DNA of 60,000 bases from Liolophura sinensis (GCF_032854445.1 NC_088300.1:56892984-56952983); one strand, 5' to 3'. Positions 36,775 to 48,939 are shown, counted from the first letter of the stretch. The notes: generated by a model from the sequence alone, not told the origin. Numbers and translations are program-made.

Positions 36775-38450
36775 GTTGTAAGTGAGGAAATCTGAAGAAA
36801 GCAAGAAATTGTCAATCAATCTGTATTAGTGGCGCTTTAAGGGTTGTTAAGCAAAACATTTCTCATTCATGCAAAGTTTTTTTTCTTCAAATACATGTAC
36901 CCATTACCATTAATCTTTAACAAATTAAAGAAATACCACTTAACAAGTAGGAAAATTTATTTCAATCCTGCTTATAAAACAATCACATAATTTCAACAAG
37001 TCACAATTATTACCCGAAAATTCCTTAAACAAGTGGACAACTTTAAAAATATTTTTCTTGAACAATATGGTCGGGACTGTCCTATTACATTAATACAACG
37101 GCACGGGCGGTGAAAAAAAATATACTGTCTAAAGCAGGGGTAGGGCTGTATTAACAACATTACTCAACATTGCCTATCCAAAACCACCAAACCTCTTGTA
37201 ACACAAAACGATCTATGTAGCTGACACGCTTTATTCAGTAACTCGTTAGCAATATCCGAATATATATCATGCCTAATACAGGAATTTAACATGTACAAGA
37301 AAGATAAACCAGTATGACGGTATCCGGGCTCTTATCGCAAGGCATACTGTCAACATGTTAACGTTAATTACAATTAAGTGATATTTCCAAAAACTCATCT
37401 TGCGATTTTAAAGGGTTACTAGATCGATTCAGGTTGCCCGGTGTAAGGGATAGTGTGCTGTCAATCATTGACGTAACTGTTTAATATTCATATCATGCCT
37501 TGGCCCTCCCACGGAGGTCAGCTGTGTTAAGCCCGCGAGAACTCCACCAGGCGCTGCGATGTTGTGTGACAGATTCTCTGAGCGTGGAGCCCAACACAGT
37601 GTGTGACAGTTGTATATAAAAACTTTCATGACAATTTGTTGTTTACGTAATGCGTTTGTGAACTGTGTGTGTTTGATATTAGAGAATACTGAGGAGAAAA
37701 CACATTTGAACTTTACAACAACAAAAACCCTGACTTTTAGCCTAGAGACTTTAGTACAGGACACTTACGAAGTTGATTATGACTACGGCTATTAGGCCAC
37801 ACTTCGCATTATATTTCTAACGTAAAGTTACTGATGGTTTTGTAGTTGTAACTGAGATATTCAGAATCCAGCATATAATAATTTGAACGGTACCGGTACA
37901 CGTATGGTCCAGAGGTCACGCCCGATAAATCAATACAAGGGAGCTTACTCTTTATAACTACGATTTATTCTGTTCAAAGTATTGTCCCTTGTATGACGCA
38001 AATTAGCTAAACAATTAGATCTGTGCGCCTTATTTCGTAATTATCAGTTGACAGGTTGACGTGCCAAACTTAGCTGATAATGGAGTTAAAAACCATTTTC
38101 AGTGACAGAGCATAGATCCCAATTATGTGGATGCAGTTCAACACGCGTAAAATCATGCTAACGAAACATGATTCCAGGCTGCAAATTACATCAGAACGAT
38201 GCCTTCAACATTATTATTTATGGAAACAAACACTGTTTGTTTGCACTAAATTTCATTAACATGTAATTATTTGTTTAAATATAGATACAATCACTATTTT
38301 AATGCCTTAGTACCCCTGTATTTATTGTAACAATAAAAATACTTTCGCATCAGTTTGAGTTGCTTGTAACAGAAAAGTAGGATACACTCATCGATATGTT
38401 GCAGACATTCAAAATTTATAGTCTGATAGTCTGGTATGCTGTAACTACTA
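36775..38450. other. Non-coding stretch
   Basis: No recognisable exon. A TATATAAAA box (about 37612) precedes a 50-odd codon frame ending in an acidic, tyrosine-rich stretch (QDTYEVDYDYGY then stop at 37793-37795). Without splice partners or homology this is not called a gene. Confidence 0.3.
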
Positions 38451-38873
38451 ACCTGCTGTAAATGATAGTCTGCTGCACGTGTAAGTAATAGTCTGCTGTA
38501 CATGTAAATGGTAGTACGCTGTACGTGTATGTGGTAGTCTGCTGTACGTGTAAGTGATAATCTGCTGTACATGTAAGTAGTAGTCTGCTGTACGTGTAAG
38601 TGATAGTCTGCTGTACATGTAAGTGACAGTCTGCTGTACATGTAAGTGATAGTCTGCTGTACACATAAGTGATAATCTGCTGTACATGTAAGTGATAGTC
38701 TGCTGTACATGTAAGTGATAGTCTGCTGTACATGTAAGTGATAGTCTGCTGTACACATAAGTGATAATCTGCTGTACATGTAAGTGATAGTCTGCTGTAC
38801 ATGTAAGTGATAGTCTGCTGTACATGTAAGTGATAGTCTGCTGTACACATAAGTGATAATCTGCTGTAGCTGA
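38451..38873. repeat. 23-bp minisatellite with a four-unit higher-order repeat
   Basis: The unit is close to GTCTGCTGTACATGTAAGTG followed by ATA; there are about 18 copies. From 38675 to 38858 the units follow a 92-bp pattern (one starting ATCTG, two GTCTG..ACATG, one GTCTG..ACACA), repeated twice without a change. Because 23 is not a multiple of 3, all three minus-strand frames are open through it and give 23-residue repeats, an artefact. Confidence 0.93.
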
Positions 38874-39145
38874 TGATCTTCTGTAAAGCACAGTCTGTTG
38901 TAACTGAGTATCTGTTTTGGCTGATATTCTACCGATACCAATACTCTGCTCTAACTCAAACTATCCTTTAACTCAAATTCAAATTATCCTTTAACTGAGA
39001 GTCTGCTCTAAACTGTAACATCTAGTTTGCACCAACTCATTGTCTACTCATAGTATCCTGTAACTCCTCGTAGTGGTCTTGTGTAAGATCTAGTCTTCTT
39101 TAACTCATAGTCTGTTTTAACTTATAACGTATAGTCTGACTCGTG
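38874..39145. repeat. Degenerate halo of the 23-bp array
   Basis: Steps of TAACTCA(TA)GTCTG(CT) recur at irregular 20-30 bp spacing after the array, as if older units had decayed. Confidence 0.5.
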
Positions 39146-39546
39146 GTCAAGATGTATTTCGACGTTGTATCCAGGCTGAGTGTAATCCTGCAATTTTCTG
39201 TATCCTTTCCTAGACCCACAGAACTTCAAATGTCATAGAACAACTTGGTGTCGATCCGCACGAAAAAGCGGCGATCACCACCATGCTGCTAAAGTCAATC
39301 AGCTAAAGCACTAGGGTATATAGAACTAGAAGCAATACTGTTTGACATAAGCAAAGCGACAAGCAAGCATTTCTCAGGTTGAATTTTCAGACAATCTGTT
39401 CATTCCAATGCTTATATCGATATTTTACCCCAGACACACTGTTTCCATTTGGTAGGAAATACTGTTCCTTTTACAAAATAATACTTCCTGAGCTTTGAGC
39501 TAACAATAACACCTGCTTCTATCGTGTGCAAATGTAAAAGCCTTAA

Positions 39547-39783
39547 CACCATTGTGACAAATATAAGCCTTCATATGTATTCATCACCTTTGTGGCAAAT
39601 AGAACCCGTCATACGTATTTATCACCTTTGTGGCAAATAGAACCCGTCATATGTATTTATGACCTTTGTGGCAAATAGAACCCGTCATATGTATTTATCA
39701 CCTTTGTTGCAAACAGAGCACATCATATGTATTTATCACCTTTGTGGCAAACAGAGCACATCATATGTATTTATCACCTTTGG
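39547..39783. repeat. 38-bp tandem array, about 6 copies
   Basis: The unit is close to ATCACCTTTGTGGCAAATAG plus AACCCGTCATATGTATTT. The last two full copies share a CAGAGCACATC variant, so they form a subfamily. Confidence 0.92.
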
Positions 39784-40246
39784 AATATCCATTAACCTAA
39801 AATAGATAATAATCAACATGCAATAAAAAGTGAATTTTTTTTCACCAGCCTTGATAGGTATGTGTTTATGTACAATCACAATACAAGTGGATTAACAATT
39901 CCAGGTAAGCAAACAGCTAAAGGTAAATTCATCTGTACCAAGACAACTCAGCATTCTAAACACTGTTATTGTGGACTGCCAACTTTACTTTCCAGTTCAA
40001 AGCAATAGGGTGAGTATTTTATTAATGAGGTATCTAGAAAAAATGGAAAATCAAATGGGATCATATGAAACGTATGGTCAGAGCAAAAATTTACGACAAG
40101 AAGGTGTTAGAATATGATTAAAGACGTACAACACGGTGAGTAAAACCAGAGAAGTGACGACAGTGTGATAGACATACAGCATAGAGAGTAAAACGAGAGT
40201 AGCAACCACAGTGTGGTAGCTGGGGAAATGGTCACACGTAACCGGT

Positions 40247-40450
40247 GAAATACGGCCTCTTGTCAATTTACCTCAGGTAGCGTTTGTTTTAAATGTTCAT
40301 GTATGTGCTTAAATGGCAGCAAATTACACGCCCACTTTGCACCTTGGCTTAGGCAGAATTAGGTAACAAAAAGGCAAAGGAAGCTAACTGCAATTTACTA
40401 GACGTCGCTGGGCTAGAAATACTCAATGCTGTGTTATAATCAAATTACAA
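40247..40450 (-). mobile_element. Family D element (long inverted repeats), partial
   Basis: The end GTGAAATACGGCCTCTTGTC...AATTTACC, the GTGCTTAAATGGCAGCAAATTACA block and the TACTCAATGCTGTGTTAT interior match, in opposite orientation, the copies at 46785 and 57640. Confidence 0.55.
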
Positions 40451-40852
40451 TAACAATATACAATTACAATAACAACAAGACATATTAAAATTCCAGCTGA
40501 TGTGTGAAAAGTTTTTGCGCAACTTGTTGATTAATATCCCTAAGACATTGTACTGCACCAACAAACAACTGTGCAAAGGTGTCCAAATTAGGACTGACAG
40601 TTACAACCGTGCGTTGTAGATCTTCCGTGCCGATTACTTTTCCCTATGCCCCTTGGCTGTGAATCCGTTTGAAATTCGCTTATAGAGAGAATATCCCCAT
40701 CCATAGCTTAGGCACTGTGCTGACATACGCTAACATTTTAGTCGAGATCTTTGGCGTTGCACTCTGCCGGGCATGATTTATTCTAAGTAGCCCCATTTGC
40801 CATCAGAGGTAAACTTAATCATGCCGTGCAATTCTGCTCCTCAAAGCTTGTA

Positions 40853-40935
40853 AAGTCATATGGCGACGAAGGAATCCTTAGAGTGCATGTAATGTGCATG
40901 TAATGTGTAATCCGTGCAGGACGGATTCAGGTCAC
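40853..40935 (-). mobile_element. SINE family C 3' fragment
   Basis: GTCATATGGCGACGAAGGAATCCTTAG...GTGCAGGACGG parallels 5755-5815. A small internal duplication (GCATGTAATGT twice) is specific to this copy. Confidence 0.55.
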
Positions 40936-41479
40936 TCTATCAACAACAAGATCACCGCAACATTCACAGAGTTCAACACCATGTTGCCTAAAAGGTCCGG
41001 TTATAAAGGAAAGTCAACCCATTAGAAAATGTATCAGCTTGCAGCGAAAATCCTTGTAAAGTCACAAAGGGCCTTAAAGGTTAAATCAAGTCCTTTGATT
41101 AAGACAGATTTAAAAGGAAAAGATGATTTTCTGTCGCAGATCTGAAATCTTCACTTCCCTTTGAGGCACCACATATATTAATATCACTATCCAGTATTAA
41201 TAACAAGTAACCAGTCTGAGACTGAACAGCTCTGATAACGTAAGGTTTGCTATTTCATAACAAATTTTCCCCTTCGGAAAAATGAATTCATCGACACAAT
41301 TAAATTCAGTCACATTTCGTCTATCTGCATTGACTGATTGTTGAAGTCAAAAAATTAAAAAAACTGAACAAAACGTATTTTAAATAAATCCTGCACTGTA
41401 CTGTGATCACTGATGTTCATTGGGATTTATGTCCGTACGCTGTCCCAAGGCACTACTTTTTAATACTTCCATCTATTCA

Positions 41480-41785
41480 CTGCCAGTCTTAATTCAGGCT
41501 TTAGGGTTTAGATCTACCGTCTCGGTCAACCCGAGCCCAGTTCCACCTTAGGCCACTGACTAAACCAAGCCTGTTTCTTTTGCGCCCCGAAAAGGCGAGG
41601 AGCTCGAGCGTCTTTGTCAAATCTTGTAAGAGAACAGCCTGTTGTCGCCGGAAGGGGGTGTCCGTACTCGTCATTCCTTCCTAATGGGTCTTCCGTCTAG
41701 CCCGACAGTCTTAAGCACGCCTGTGCGATTCCGAGATAGTCGACAAAACTTTAGGAACTCTATTCCCTGTCGGTGGCGTTTGAGA
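41480..41785. other. GC-rich unassigned island
   Basis: The stretch is clearly richer in GC and CpG than its surroundings. It contains no long frame, SINE core, tRNA or rRNA motif that could be recognised. It could be a fragment of a mobile element or an old regulatory island. Confidence 0.3.
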
Positions 41786-42379
41786 TTTGTTCTGGAATGA
41801 CAAAAAGCACTTCAGACAAACTGGTTATTTCAAAGAAGGATTTAGAAGATCAATCAAAATCTTGATTAGCTTCACAATTTACCGTGTAATATCAGCATAT
41901 TTAAATTCGGTGTGTACAGAACATCACACTGGGTGTATTGTTAAAAGCGATATGTTTCTTACGTTGATAGATAAAAAAAGTACATCAACGATCTACCTGA
42001 ATATTTCAGAAGAAACATTTAAAAGGTCGTTATTTTTTATGTTTACTTTCTACACCAATGATGATTGATGAGAAAATGAAATTTTCAGTACTCAAAAACT
42101 CATGCATTCAGAACGTGCTTGGGTGAAAGACATCAAACTTCCTCAACATCCAGCGCCAGTAAGCCGTCCTTTTTCAATTGTCGACTGCAATCAAGTGATC
42201 AAAGGCCACTTTCATGTTTGATTTCCACAGATAAAGAATACGTGAGGTTGCGGTAAGCAGGAGTTGTTGAAGTGCTTGCGTTTCAATTGCAAGTTGCATA
42301 ATACTCTCGGACTTGGAATCCATTATTCTCGGATTTATGGTCGTGATGTGTGGTGGACAGCGCACGTTGGTGTGGTGAT

Positions 42380-42560
42380 ATTATGAAGTTTGTTGGAGAC
42401 CTCAGGTACGAGGGCAAGTTTATCGGTGACTTGCCAAAGCACTGTGATTTAAACTGGGCACTGCGGTTTTCTCCATACATAACGCCGACTGGCCTTGTAG
42501 ACGTGAAAGACGTCTTGACTAAGGCGTAAAACATCAATGAAATAAATAGATAGGATTACG
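42380..42560 (+). mobile_element. SINE-like remnant
   Basis: The end GACTAAGGCGTAAAACATCAATGAAATAAATA follows the family A tail, and the preceding block TTTTCTCCATACATAACGCC recalls the core. Strongly decayed. Confidence 0.35.
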
Positions 42561-44054
42561 AACATGTGGTTGCTGAGAAGATCGAGAGAAATTAGAAATC
42601 ACGTGACACTCACAAAGAAAACCAAAACAAAACACTATAGTATCAGGAATAAGGAAAAGTTGAATCTTTGCTGAAAGCTGACAGGGAACACAGACAATGT
42701 GATTGGAAATCTAAGACTAGCTATCCATCCATTCGGGGGATGTGAGGATCACGTGGTCGTGAGTGCCTGTTGAGAGGAGCCGTGCGAGACTTCTGTAAAG
42801 GAGGTAAAGATGGATAGAGATTGACTGAGCCTTAGCCTCGACTGAATCTTCGTTTACTGCACGTATCGCATGCATCATTAGCATGCAAGTAATGGCCTCA
42901 AACGGGGAGCGAAACTGAGGCTGGCTGAGTCACTAAAATATTGAGGCTTTCTAATTTATTTTTTTAATATTTCATTTTTTGATTTCCGAGAGTCGTAGAG
43001 AAGCTTGCTGAATCAATAAAGATAGCAAATTTGCTTACTAAGGTTTCAAGCCGCCTGTGTTATTTTGCCTGACAGCTGTAGAAAAGATAAGCTGGATGGA
43101 CTTGCAAGTGTGAGATGTGTGGCTGGGAATGTCCTGCCCCCGGCAAGACTTAAACATGTGGATATGTGGAATGAATACTGTGCGTTACTCAGGGAAGGCT
43201 AGGTTCGTCTACGACAAATACGTTAAAAGTGAGACAAAAAAGAAATGAACACTCGGATCAGTACTGCATTGAAATCAGTCTTCACTTTTTGTTGTCGTTG
43301 TTGGTGTATTTCACAGTCAGTTCTTTTCTTTCGAAGTCTTCTTCAAATATTAAAGATTAGAAAATGGAGAGCAAAATCACTGTAACGACGACAATGTAAT
43401 TGTTGGCGAATGGTCACACGTGACTAATGAAATGCGGCCAATCTGGGAGAAATATTGGTAAGGAAAGGACAGTTCCTATTTGTACACGTTTGTACTCCAG
43501 TGTAGTCCATAACGTTGTGTAAGACCCGTTTTAAATGCGTTGAACACTGGCACAACAATGGCTTTATTGTGTAAAAAAAAAAGACTTGTGTTCTAGGGGT
43601 AGGATTGTGTAAAGATTCACATCGACATAATTGTGTGTTCCTGCAGTGCACAACTTGTGTCACTTATGTAACACATCCACAATGACATGTGTATCAGTGG
43701 TACACCATTTGTGTTCCACTGATATACGTGAATGATCAGGTTTGTGCGAAATCTTTCTTAAAGAATACAATATTAGACAACATCCACAAATAAAGTGCCT
43801 CAATATTCAGACCATAAAGCCCCACAGTTTTAAAGTGCAGGTGAATGATCCACTATAACAAAAGGATGTAATATGGATGGATATTGTAGTTTGTCATCCA
43901 AAAGTACCTCAATGACCATCCGGACCTGTTCACCTGCAAGACGGTTCGATCGCACATCCGGCCTGGACGATATGCGGAGATTGAACGCTGACCTGTTCAA
44001 CGTTACGTGAACCTAGAGCAGAACAACCAATCGAATTTCCAGGTATACTGGTGA

Positions 44055-44090
44055 TGACGTCATAAGAAGTGAACAATGCATTTATATAAG
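44055..44090 (+). promoter_or_regulatory. CRE palindrome followed by TATA-like box
   Basis: TGACGTCA (44055-44062) is followed about 20 bp later by TTTATATAAG (44081-44090). The arrangement is promoter-like but no gene was recognised downstream. Confidence 0.2.
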
Positions 44091-44989
44091 CATTTTTTCT
44101 ATGTTCACGAATATGGGAGTTTTGAATTCCAACTATTTTGTCGCTAAAGGTTAAATAGTTTCACTGTAAACGCCCTGACTAGTCCAAAATGTTAGGCAAC
44201 TATGTTACATATATAGTAACATATAATAACAATAACACTGAAAGAAGTTTAGAGAAGACGAACGATGGAGAAAACTGACGTCACCGATTAACAGACTGAC
44301 TTAGTGACAGTGCTGACTAGTGCAATGTCTTTGAAGTCAAGCACATGTAATTCTTTAAACGTGTGGTCGCGCGTTCAAGTATAGCTCTCACTGGCTGTGT
44401 TATGGGCGTCAAAAGCTGGCGAGGTGAGGTGGTATCCTTTTGTCTTTGATTTCTTTCACTCATAACACATTTTGGCCAAAACAAAAGCGAAATATTCCTC
44501 TTGGTTTCCTTTTCATTTTTGTCATTTTTAGCCGAATTATAGAATGAAAAAGTCTACAATCATTAAGTAAGCAACTGAAAATGATGGGCGAGGACGCACA
44601 TCTGGTTTGATTTCTATTTGCTTATATTTGAGGGATATCTACAGGTAGTGTGGTTAAGCCTGGGACACACTAGGCGGAATTTTTCGTTTTGTACGTACTT
44701 TATCGCCCGGTGAAATACACTGACGATATTCACAGTATACATGTAGTTGCGCACTAGCGGATTTTCCCGTTCCTCGCGGTTAGTAGGTAATGACGTGCTA
44801 TGTAGTAAATCATGTCAACACAATTTGGTGTGGATTTAATTGATCAGCGCGTTCGTCTCGATCGCCGAAATTCGCTCGAGAAATCACAGACTTGTTTTTT
44901 TCTCGAGTGTCTGGCATGTTTGACACAAGCGATCGCCTGCGCAATATGTCATTGCCAACACGGCACACTTCGGCAAAGCAAGTTTTGAC

Positions 44990-45185
44990 TCAATTCAAAA
45001 TTTGAAATATGATTTTAGAGCTTATTTTTCAGCCCTATAAGTCAAAATTTCGACCATCTCACGAATGTTATCTTAAGACAAATGTGTCGAAATTTCAACT
45101 TCCATAACTAAAAACAAGCACTGTGACAAGGTTTTAAACCTTGACATAAGTCAGAAATGTCTCTGTGGAATCGGTCCCATGGCTG
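44990..45185. mobile_element. Probable MITE (family E), copy 2
   Basis: ATCTTAAGACAAATGTGTCG and GACATAAGTCAGAAATGTCT plus GTGGAATCGGTC parallel blocks at 15345-15545. Confidence 0.35.
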
Positions 45186-45616
45186 GACTATTACTTAACA
45201 ATACTGATATGTTCTACATCAACACCATTCTAAACATTCAACCGATTTTGCATTATTGTTCTTTTTCGCTATTTGGACCGGAAATGTGAATATTTTATCT
45301 ATGTGTAAACCTCCATACTTGAAGTTAGTGCTAACTGGTCGGCAAACTTTGAGTCTTTTGTTCTTTCCATTATGGACAGAAGGCTGAAAAAATTAAAATG
45401 AGAACAAATTTTAAAGTGGTGAAATTTATGTATTGTGACAATATTACATCCCAGTCATGCATGTGTAATCAACAACATATAAGTGAATATTCCATGTTAA
45501 AAGGCATGATGTTAAGATTTTGACTGATTTTTTACTGACAGATAAACAGAGCGATTTATCGCGGATACAAAGTTTAAAATGCAGCACAGACATACTCGCT
45601 TTAGTGGGTTCTGATT

Positions 45617-46105
45617 GACTTATTCATTTATTTGATTAGTGTTTTACGCCGTACTCAATCATATTTCACCTATACGACGGCGACCAGCATTATGGTGAGA
45701 AGAAACCAGAGTACTTGATGTAAACGACAGAAATTCGCCAGGTACCTACCGAACGATTTATTTATTCATTTGATTTGTGTTTTACGCCGTACCCAAGAAT
45801 ATTTGACTTATAGGACGGCGGCCAGCATTATGGTTAGAAGAAACCAGAGTTCCCGAAGTAAACGACAGAAATTCGCCACGTACCTACCGAACGATTTATT
45901 TATTCATTTGATTTGTGTTTTACGCCGTACCCAAGAATATTTCACTTATAGGACGTCGGCCAGCATTATGGTGAGAAGAAACCAGAGTACTCGATGTAAA
46001 CGACAGAAATTCGCCACGTACCTACCGAACGATTTATTTATTTATTTGATTTGTGTTTTACGCCGTACCCAAGAATATTTCACTTATACGGCGACGCCCA
46101 GGAGT
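45617..46105 (-). repeat. 138-bp tandem array built from a SINE family A fragment plus flank
   Basis: The SINE tail and CATTATGGT block, followed by a unique stretch (AACGACAGAAATTCGCCA, then TACCTACCGAACG), repeat with a 138-bp period (GAACGATTTA at 45751, 45889 and 46027). There are three full units and a partial fourth. As 138 is a multiple of 3, the plus strand carries a 114-codon frame with 46-residue repeats, an artefact of the duplication. Confidence 0.9.
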
Positions 46106-46468
46106 ACGATCTGAGCCTGCAAACAAACGATTGCAGTTTGATCTTCTCTGCGGTATTCACGCCTGTGTCAAATACACACTTCCCACAAGCATATCCGCAC
46201 TACTCCACACAGCCAAGTTTAAAATCAATACATGTATTTGTCACCAAAATTTTTGATGTACATAAAATCAAGTTTAATTTCCGCAACGCCAAGTGCTTAT
46301 TGGAAAGATAACGTATAAATGTGAGTCACGACGTTTCTCAGGTGGTTCCACCTCTATCTCCCATTATCACCTGTACGTTGCGGCAATTGTGCCAACATCT
46401 GCCATATGCACTATAAACTCGATCTGAGATCTGCTTCATTCTTCACAGCTTAGCTTCCAGAAATAAAG

Positions 46469-46608
46469 ATCTGTACTCTTCCATTCACTAACCTGGAACT
46501 CGGTCCGTACGCGTGTGTTGTTCTCAATATGCCAAAATATCTGTACTCTTCCATTCACTAACCTGGAACTCGGTCCACACTCGTGTTCTGTTCTCAATAT
46601 GCCAAAGC
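46469..46608. repeat. 70-bp tandem duplication
   Basis: ATCTGTACTCTTCCATTCAC...TGTTCTCAATATGCCAAA occurs twice, starting at 46469 and 46539, with a few differences in the middle. Confidence 0.85.
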
Positions 46609-46641
46609 TGTACGCTGCAAAAACGTATTTTCTTTAATCCA

Positions 46642-46774
46642 ACAATCTGGGAATGGTCCTGGTTTTCCCCGGGCCATGCCCGGTTTCCTCAAACCATGAT
46701 GCTGGTCGCCGTCATATAAGTCAAATATTCTTGAGTACGGCGTAAAACACTAATCAAATGCATTAATAAATAAA
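46642..46774 (+). mobile_element. SINE family A copy, 5'-truncated
   Basis: The core (CCGGGCCATGCCCGGTTTCC) and 3' domain (AAATATTCTTGAGTACGGCG) are present; the head is missing. Confidence 0.88.
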
Positions 46775-46784
46775 TCTGGCCATT

Positions 46785-47245
46785 TTACCTCAGTGAGGGG
46801 TTTATTTGAACTTTTTATGTAAATGCTTAAATAGTAGCAAATTACATCTCCCCTAGAGCCATGGCTTCAGTGCAATTAGGTAAAAATTGACGAATTATGT
46901 TTGTCCGCATATGTATTCCACAATTAGCTATCATTCAAAGCTAGGCATTGGAAGCTTAGGAGAAGGCTATTGCCATCGAAAACACTTGGTATTGTAAGTC
47001 AGATTGGTGGTCACCTTTCAATCAAGAAGTTACATATTTTAATGTGTTTTTATATTAAATATAATGGCAACACAGTGTTTTGAGGATTATAGATTAGTGA
47101 CGTAAAAAAAAAGACAGAACATTCTATAGGTAATTCTGCTTGAGCCATGAGGCTAGGTGTATTTTGCTTCTATTTAAGCATTTACTAGAACTGTAAAAAA
47201 AAAGGTTTCTAACAAGGGGCGATGTTTTACCGGATAACTTTGACC
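46785..47245. mobile_element. Family D element, about 460 bp with long terminal inverted repeats
   Basis: The first 110 bases and the reverse complement of the last 110 align throughout. Shared blocks include TAAATGCTTAAATAG(T/A)AGCAAA, CATGGCT and the TTTTACC ends. It has no coding capacity, so it is a non-autonomous fold-back or MITE-type element. Relatives lie at 40247, 48395 and 57640. Confidence 0.65.
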
Positions 47246-47274
47246 GTTTGTAAAATATCACACTGTCCTCAATG

Positions 47275-47925
47275 TAAGAACTGATCTCCCATTATACTGA
47301 CACACATGTGTACAGGCTGACACCAGTGAGGACAGAGATCTCCCATTATACTGACACACGTGTGTACAGGCTGACACCAGTGAAGACAGAGATCTCCCAT
47401 TATACTGATACACATGTGTACAGGCTGACACCAGTGAAGACAGAGATCTCTCATTATACTGACACACATGTGTACAGGCTGACACCCGTGAGGACATTGA
47501 TGTCTCATTATACTGACAACCATGTGTACAAGCTGACAACCGTGAGGACATGGATGTCTCGTTATTCTGACATTCATGTGTACAGGCTGACACCCGTGAG
47601 GACATTGATGTCTCATTATACTGACACACATGTGCCCAGTCTGACACCAGTGAGGACAGAGATCTCTCAATATACTGACACACAAGGGTATAGGCTGACA
47701 CCCGTGGGGACATTAATGCCTAATTATACTGACACACATGTGTGCAGGCTGACGCCCGTGAGGACATAGATCTCTCATTATACTGACACACGTGTACAGA
47801 CTGACACCCGTGTGGACACTGATGTCTCATTACACCGACACACGTGTACAGGCTGACACCCGTGAGGACATTGATCTCTCATTACACTGACACACATGTG
47901 TACAGTCTGACACCCATGAGGACAG
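47275..47925. repeat. 54-bp minisatellite, about 12 copies
   Basis: The unit starts GATCTCCCATTATACTGACA, continues CACATGTGTACAGGCTGACA and ends CCAGTGAGGACA. Ten units keep the 54-bp period; the last ones are 51-52 bp. Since 54 is a multiple of 3, frames stay open on both strands (18-residue repeats such as YRLTPVRTEISHYTDTHV). No start context, splice site or homology supports a protein. Confidence 0.93.
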
Positions 47926-48165
47926 AAAAGTGGTGAAATCCAGTGTGGCGTTTTTAGGGAGAATATTTCCTATGGTGTTTTTGGCGATACTCTCTGTCGT
48001 CACAACCGTTAGAGGAGGCGCAGTAGTTTGTGAAAACAGGAAAGGCTGAAGGAAAACTTTCGATGACTGCCGCAAACATATAAGAGAGATGGTTAATATT
48101 CTTAGTGTGCTGTCGGTTACGGACAGCAGACTATCCTAAATGGCAGCGTTGGCTCAGTGTTTTTG

Positions 48166-48295
48166 ATTTATTTATATGATTTGTGGTTTGCGCCGTACTC
48201 GTATTATTTCACTTATACGATGGCGGCCAGCATTATACTGGTAGGAAACTAAGCAGAGCACTGGGGAAACACAGGACCATCCGCAGGCTAGTGTT
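48166..48295 (-). mobile_element. SINE family A 3' half
   Basis: Reverse-orientation tail (TTTATATGATTTGTGGTTTG), the GCCGTACTCGT step and the GGCGGCCAGCATTATACTGG core are present. Confidence 0.85.
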
Positions 48296-48394
48296 AGTGA
48301 CGTCACATCACCATACTGCTTCACTGAAACCACACGTAGGACTAAGAGAACAGACGAAGTGGCGAACTACACCACATAGACTAAACAGAGCAGC

Positions 48395-48485
48395 AAAGGC
48401 CCCTTGTCAATTTACCGCTCTTCATAAATGCTCATCTAGCAGCAAATTCCACGCTCCCTATCACCGTGGCATAAGATGAATTAGT
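48395..48485 (-). mobile_element. Family D terminal fragment
   Basis: GGCCCCTTGTCAATTTACC, AAATGCTCATCTAGCAGCAAA and GTGGCATAAGATGAATTAG match one terminal repeat of family D. Confidence 0.45.
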
Positions 48486-48540
48486 TATAAAAAAAAGCAC
48501 TGACGTGTAAATGCATTTTTTTTAAAGAAAATGTCAACAT

Positions 48541-48830
48541 TATTTATTTATTTATTTATTTATTTGAGGTTTAGTCCGTTGCTCAACAATTTTTCATTTA
48601 TATGACGGCTGGTCAGATTTGTGGACGGAAGAAAGCGGACTGCCCAAAGGAATCCATTAACCTTCACTACGTATCTGACCAAAACCTGATTTAAATCGCG
48701 GCCGAAACAGCGAGAACTGGATTCGAACATGCGACCCCCACTCGTGACTGTCGTAGCGAGCTTATACTTTAACCGTCTGTGCTTGCGTGGGCACGCTCAT
48801 CTTCCCACTACTGTATTATAGGAGGTGGGC
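48541..48830 (-). mobile_element. SINE family B, copy 1
   Basis: On the minus strand a tRNA-like head with B box (GGTCGCATGTTCGAATCCAG) leads into a distinct body. The body ends AAATGAAAAATTGTTGAGCA plus (AAAT)n. It differs from family A. With its flank it forms one unit of a tandem duplication with 48940-49270. Confidence 0.75.
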
Positions 48831-48939
48831 AAATTCCATACTGTCCACGGGAAATCTTTGCCCGAGACCATTTTAGTGTTGACAACACATGAATGGAAGC
48901 ATAAATTTGAAAAGTTTAGAGAAAATGACAAGATTATTT

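Noticed and set aside
38294-38941. Minus-strand frames of 215, 147 and 144 codons rich in CTADYHL
   Set aside because: All three frames are open through the same 23-bp array, which shows the openness comes from the repeat unit.
45770-46114. 114-codon plus-strand frame with 46-residue repeats
   Set aside because: It is the 138-bp tandem SINE fragment read through; no independent coding evidence.
47258-47769. Frames of about 150 codons on both strands
   Set aside because: They arise from the 54-bp array, whose period is a multiple of three; no gene evidence.
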